Below the pieces are notes generated by a model. It worked only from the letters and a program-made list of their open reading frames with translations, was not told the origin of the DNA and did no database searches. From Argopecten irradians (Eukaryota; Mollusca; Bivalvia; Pectinida; Pectinidae), in contig NC_091134.1 of the NCBI RefSeq assembly GCF_041381155.1, positions 73,925,469 to 73,989,468 of the forward strand: a DNA stretch of 64,000 nt, given 5' to 3'. Positions 59,806 to 64,000 of this stretch are shown piece by piece (position 1 is the first letter of the stretch; the number at the start of each line of letters is the position of its first letter). The translations under genes and the position numbers were made by a program.

Positions 59806-61978
59806 ATCATTTTAGCACATTAATATGTCAATGACAAACGATTCGGTTGACTGTGGTCCCGACATGACTGAGGAGTCCTAGAAGGTAGAATAACCTCCAA
59901 CATCACTGAAAAGGCTAAAGATTTAGACAATGTAAACTGGACAAGGATCTTAGAATGGTTTGTCCTGCTCGCTACTGTCTGTGGTTCATGGTAAATTGTT
60001 TTATTACTGACCAAATCAAATGTTTCTCTGTATGGAAATAAATTCAAATTACTACTTTCTTTTATTTGATACGGTGTGGCACGATGGGTTGCTATATAAA
60101 CTAAATGAGATCGGTATAACGTCGAAATCATGGCATATTTTGAAATCAATATATACTGATATAACAAGTTGTGTTATGTTTAATGGTTTGAATTCAAGAT
60201 GGATACGGACGGAGAGAGGGATTTTACAAGGGAGTGCGTTGTCTGCCAAAATGTACTTAGTTTTTATAAATAATTTATTAGACATGATTGAAAATTGTAA
60301 TTATGGTGCACTTGTTGTAGATTTAAGAATCAATGTACCAACACAAGCTGATGATATATGTCTAGTTAGTACACAGCGTAAAAGTTTACAAAATATGCTT
60401 GATATATGTGATTTATACAGTAAAAGGTGGCGCTTCACCTTTTCTGCAGTTAAAAGTAAAATAATGCGTTTCACAAGAACAAAGAAGCGAAACTATGTTG
60501 TTAGAAATCTGTATCTATATGAGCAAATTCTTCCTGTAGTTAAGGACATCACACACGTTGGTGTGATATTAAACAATAATTGTAACAGTATGGAACGCAC
60601 AGTGCGTGCTTGTAATAAGCTTAAAAGTGGTGTCATGAGTTTAATAAGAAGCGGTGCTCATCCTTGTGCCTTAAATCCCTTGACTGTGTGTAAAGTAATT
60701 AAATCAAAAGTATATGCTTCTGCCCTGTATGGATGTGAATTGTGGTGCCTTCCAAAATGTGAACTTGTTATGCTAGAAAGAGCTCAGAGGTTTATTTTAA
60801 AATCAATTCAAGGATTTCATACAAGAACTCGTACGGATATGTGTACGGGACTTCTTGGATGGTTCAGTATAGAGGCATATATAGACATGAGGAAATTAAT
60901 GTTTTTTGGTAGATTATGTAACCTCGATAAAAACTGTATGTCATATCAGATATTTTTCACTCGTATTTTTATGTCAGACATGGGATCAGATATGTACAAA
61001 TATGGTTTTACAAGTGATATATTGATTATTCTAAAGAAATACAATTTACACATGTTCTTACAAGAATATTTATCAAATGGTGTGTTTCCAGTGAAGAGTT
61101 CATGGAAAGCGAAAGTAAAGTATAATGTACATTTATATGAAGAAAGAGCATGGAGAGAAAGGATGCGTAGTGATTGTGATTTTAATAGATTTATTTTGGT
61201 CCATGATAATTTGTTTCCTCATACACAAATTTATTGGAGATTATTGATAAAACATCCGCAAATTAGAACATCAGTCTACAATATAATGTCATTAGTTGTT
61301 GATTTAAGAAGTCCAGAGACGGATAAATTAGATTTATGTCATAGGTGTGGGAAAATGTATAATGATATATATACGCATATTGTGTTACAGTGTGGATTTA
61401 CGGAAGAGGTGCGAGATCGGTTTATGGTGTGAGCTTTTAAGTATAGATGGAATCGGTTTCAACGTATACTTTACATTCCCATTCAGACTTCCAATTATTT
61501 CATATACTTATAGGTGGTAGAATTATGTATGATTTGAACAGTATAGATATAATAGAATTTCGCCACGTTTCTGTCAGATATGTTTCAAAAATGTTAAATG
61601 ATTTTTTCAAATAGTTATAAATCACGTCTAATTATGACTATTCTTACTACTTGTATGTGTAGTAAATTGATTGGGTTCATTGTGCATATATATATACTGA
61701 AGTGTTAATTTTTCCCCCTGATTTTTATTATTATTATTACTATTATTTTTTATTTATTTACTATTATCATTATCATTATATTATTGTCTATCAATTATTT
61801 TGCACCATTATACTGCACTGTAGATAGTACTAAATAGTTGTATGTACATTTACTCAACTAGTTGTCACATCACTTATATTATTCGTTGTACAGATTAAGC
61901 CATGTTGAATGTTGTATTACATGTATGTTATTCTATTTATGTAATCTTCAAACTGGAGGAAATAAAGAGAATAATAAT
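59651..61978. repeat. tandem segmental duplication, copy 1 (2328 bp)
   Basis: The stretch starting ACACATTCCATTCC is repeated 2328 bp further on. It holds the end of the decayed element, about 250 bp of other sequence, and a 5'-truncated LINE. The two copies differ by few substitutions and several small indels. Confidence 0.93.
60062..61978 (+). mobile_element. 5'-truncated non-LTR retrotransposon, copy 1
   Basis: LINE sequence seems to start in reverse-transcriptase motif A (FDTVWHDGLLYKL, catalytic Asp) and runs to a 3' tail AATAAAGAGAATAATAAT (61961-61978). No endonuclease region precedes it. The open frame (60020-61432; its first 15 codons are flanking DNA) has motif B (GILQGSALSAK) and motif C (QADDICLVS). 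It also has a C-terminal zinc-knuckle-like CHRCG...H....C segment, as in CR1/Jockey-type LINEs. It ends early through an extra T in GATCGGTTTATGG; copy 2 lacks that T and reads on about 30 codons. It is not autonomous. Confidence 0.85.
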
Positions 61979-64000
61979 ACACATTCCATTCCATTTAAGA
62001 CCGATTGGAAGGCAACATATATAATTACATGTACAGATAAAGGAAACGATGAGAAATGCCCTTCTTTCCTTTGACCAACTTAAAACATTCAATGGTGGGC
62101 ACCATTAAATCCCTCTGGTATTTCTTGTTGTTTATCATTTTAGCACATTAATATGTCAATGACAAACGATTCGGTTGACTGTGGTCCCGACATGACTGAG
62201 GAGTCCTAGAAGGTAGAATAACCTCCAACATCACTGAAAAGGCTAAAGATTTAGACAATGTAAACTGGACAAGGATCTTAGAATGGTTTGTCCTGCTCGC
62301 TACTGTCTGTGGTTCATGGTAAATTGTTTTATTACTGACCAAATCAAATGTTTCTCTGTATGGAAATAAATTCAAATTACTACTTTCTTTTATTGGTGTG
62401 GCACGATGGGTTGCTATATAAACTAAATGAGATCGGTATAACGTCGAAATCATGGCATATTTTGAAATCAATATATACTGATATAACAAGTTGTGTTATG
62501 TTTAATGGTTTGAATTCAAGATGGATACGGATGGAGAGAGGGATTTTACAAGGGAGTGCGTTGTCTGCCAAAATGTACTTAGTTTTTATAAATAATTTAT
62601 TAGACATGATTGAAAATTGTAATTATGGTGCACTTGTTGTAGATTTAAGAATCAATGTACCAACACAAGCTGATGATATATGTCTAGTTAGTACACAGCG
62701 TAAAAGTTTACAAAATATGCTTGATATATGTGATTTATACAGTAAAAGGTGGCGCTTCACCTTTTCTGCAGTTAAAAGTAAAATAATGCGTTTCACAAGA
62801 ACAAAGAAGCGAAACTATGTTGTTAGAAATCTGTATCTATATGAGCAAATTCTTCCTGTAGTTAAGGACATCACACACGTTGGTGTGATATTAAACAATA
62901 ATTGTAACAGTATGGAACGCACAGTGCGTGCTTGTAATAAGCTTAAAAGTGGTGTCATGAGTTTAATAAGAAGCGGTGCTCATCCTTGTGCCTTAAATCC
63001 CTTGACTGTGTGTAAAGTAATTAAATCAAAAGTATATGCTTCTGCCCTGTATGGATGTGAATTGTGGTGCCTTCCAAAATGTGAACTTGTTATGCTAGAA
63101 AGAGCTCAGAGGTTTATTTTAAAATCAATTCAAGGATTTCATACAAGAACTCGCACGGATATGTGTACGGGACTTCTTGGATGGTTCAGTATAGAGGCAT
63201 ATATAGACATGAGGAAATTAATGTTTTTTGGTAGATTATGTAACCTCGATAAAAACTGTATGTCATATCAGATATTTTTCACTCGTATTTTTATGTCAGA
63301 CATGGGATCAGATATGTACAGTTATGGTTTTACAAGTGATATATTAATTATTCTAAAGAAATACAATTTACACATGTTCTTACAAGAATATTTATCAAAT
63401 GGTGTGTTTCCAGTGAAGAGTTCATGGAAAGCGAAAGTAAAGTATAATGTACATTTATTATGAAGAAAGAGCATGGAGAGAAAGGATGCGTAGTGATTGT
63501 GATTTTAATAGATTTATTTTGGTCCATGATAATTTGTTTCCTCATACATTTTGGAGATTATTGATAAAACATCCGCAAATTAGAACATCAGTCTACAATA
63601 TAATGTCATTAGTTGTTGATTTAAGAAGTCCAGAGACGGATAAATTAGATTTATGTCATAGGTGTGGGAAAATGTATAATGATATATATACGCATATTGT
63701 GTTACAGTGTGGATTTACGGAAGAGGTGCGAGATCGGTTATGGTGTGAGCTTTTAAGTATAGATGGAATCGGTTTTCAACGTATACTTACATTCCCATTC
63801 AGACTTCCAATTATTTCATATACTTATAGGTGGTAGAATTATGTATGATTTGAACAGTATAGATATAATAGAATTTCGCCACGTTTCTGTCAGATATGTT
63901 TCAAAAATGTTAAATGATTTTTTCAAATAGTTATAAATCACGTCTAATTATGACTATTCTTACTACTTGTATGTGTAGTAAATTGATTGGGTTCATTGTG
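61979..64000. repeat. tandem segmental duplication, copy 2 (cut by window end)
   Basis: It repeats copy 1 from ACACATTCC onwards, directly after the LINE tail. It runs off the window about 300 bp before its expected end, so further copies may follow. Confidence 0.93.
62394..64000 (+). pseudogene. 5'-truncated non-LTR retrotransposon, copy 2 (disabled)
   Basis: Same element as copy 1. A 6-bp deletion at its 5' junction (TTTATTTGATACGG becomes TTTATTGG) removes the motif A Asp. An extra T near 63458 (CATTTATTATGAAG) causes a frameshift and stop. A 6-bp in-frame loss lies near 63548. Past that point a second frame (63447-63836) carries the C-terminal CHRCG region to an apparently natural stop. 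It cannot make an active reverse transcriptase as written. Confidence 0.85.

Noticed and set aside
59820..60167. 115-codon minus-strand frame, repeated at 62148-62489
   Set aside because: It is antisense to the LINE and its flank and has no domain. Its repetition only reflects the segmental duplication.

Overview
The window is animal nuclear DNA, most likely from a bivalve mollusc. The evidence is intron-rich genes with GT-AG junctions, a tRNA-derived SINE, a 5'-truncated LINE, and dispersed elements ending in CTTGTT of a kind I associate with bivalve genomes. The taxon is an inference. About 70% of the window (roughly 44 kb by my estimate) is tandem repeat: fourteen unrelated minisatellite arrays with units of 30 to 69 bp. 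Most long open frames here are translations of stop-free repeat units, not genes.

Layout. 1-5930 is a 60-bp array, then a G-free C-rich stretch, then a 10-N assembly gap. 6239-46476 is one minus-strand gene, incomplete at its 3' end. I assembled ten exons with matching splice phases. They encode a DEDDh 3'-5' exonuclease of the REXO4/ISG20/AEN family. Its C-terminal helix runs into nine in-frame 20-residue repeats, followed by at least two and a half double-stranded RNA-binding domains, each encoded by two exons. Its introns are filled by arrays of 64, 48, 41, 69, 30, 40, 47 and 31 bp. 46477-46852 is a short head-to-head intergenic region, probably a shared promoter. 46853-57588 on the plus strand is a complete seven-exon NUP37 gene (325 codons), a WD40 nucleoporin of the Y complex. 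Downstream are its 3' UTR, a 44-bp array, an old dispersed element, and a tandemly duplicated 2.3-kb segment carrying a 5'-truncated non-LTR retrotransposon.

The main observation is that several arrays are amplified exon-intron junctions. In the exonuclease gene, the 64-bp and 48-bp arrays repeat the end of a dsRBD exon plus its 5' splice site (about 170 and 68 copies). These two exons are paralogous and the arrays sit at the same position in each. The 31-bp array starts at the exon 1 donor and repeats a CAG|GTAA motif about 21 times. In the neighbouring NUP37 gene, a 59-bp array repeats the last 25 nt of intron 6 plus the first 34 nt of exon 7, giving about 43 copies of a 3' splice site. In every case, using a decoy site brings in an early stop codon.

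The two genes are divergently arranged but have no evident shared pathway. The exonuclease-dsRBD combination suggests action on structured RNA. Parts of the assembly look unpolished: the left part of the 64-bp array, two homopolymer frameshifts in exonuclease exon 4, and indel-rich differences between the LINE copies. Those regions should be read with caution.
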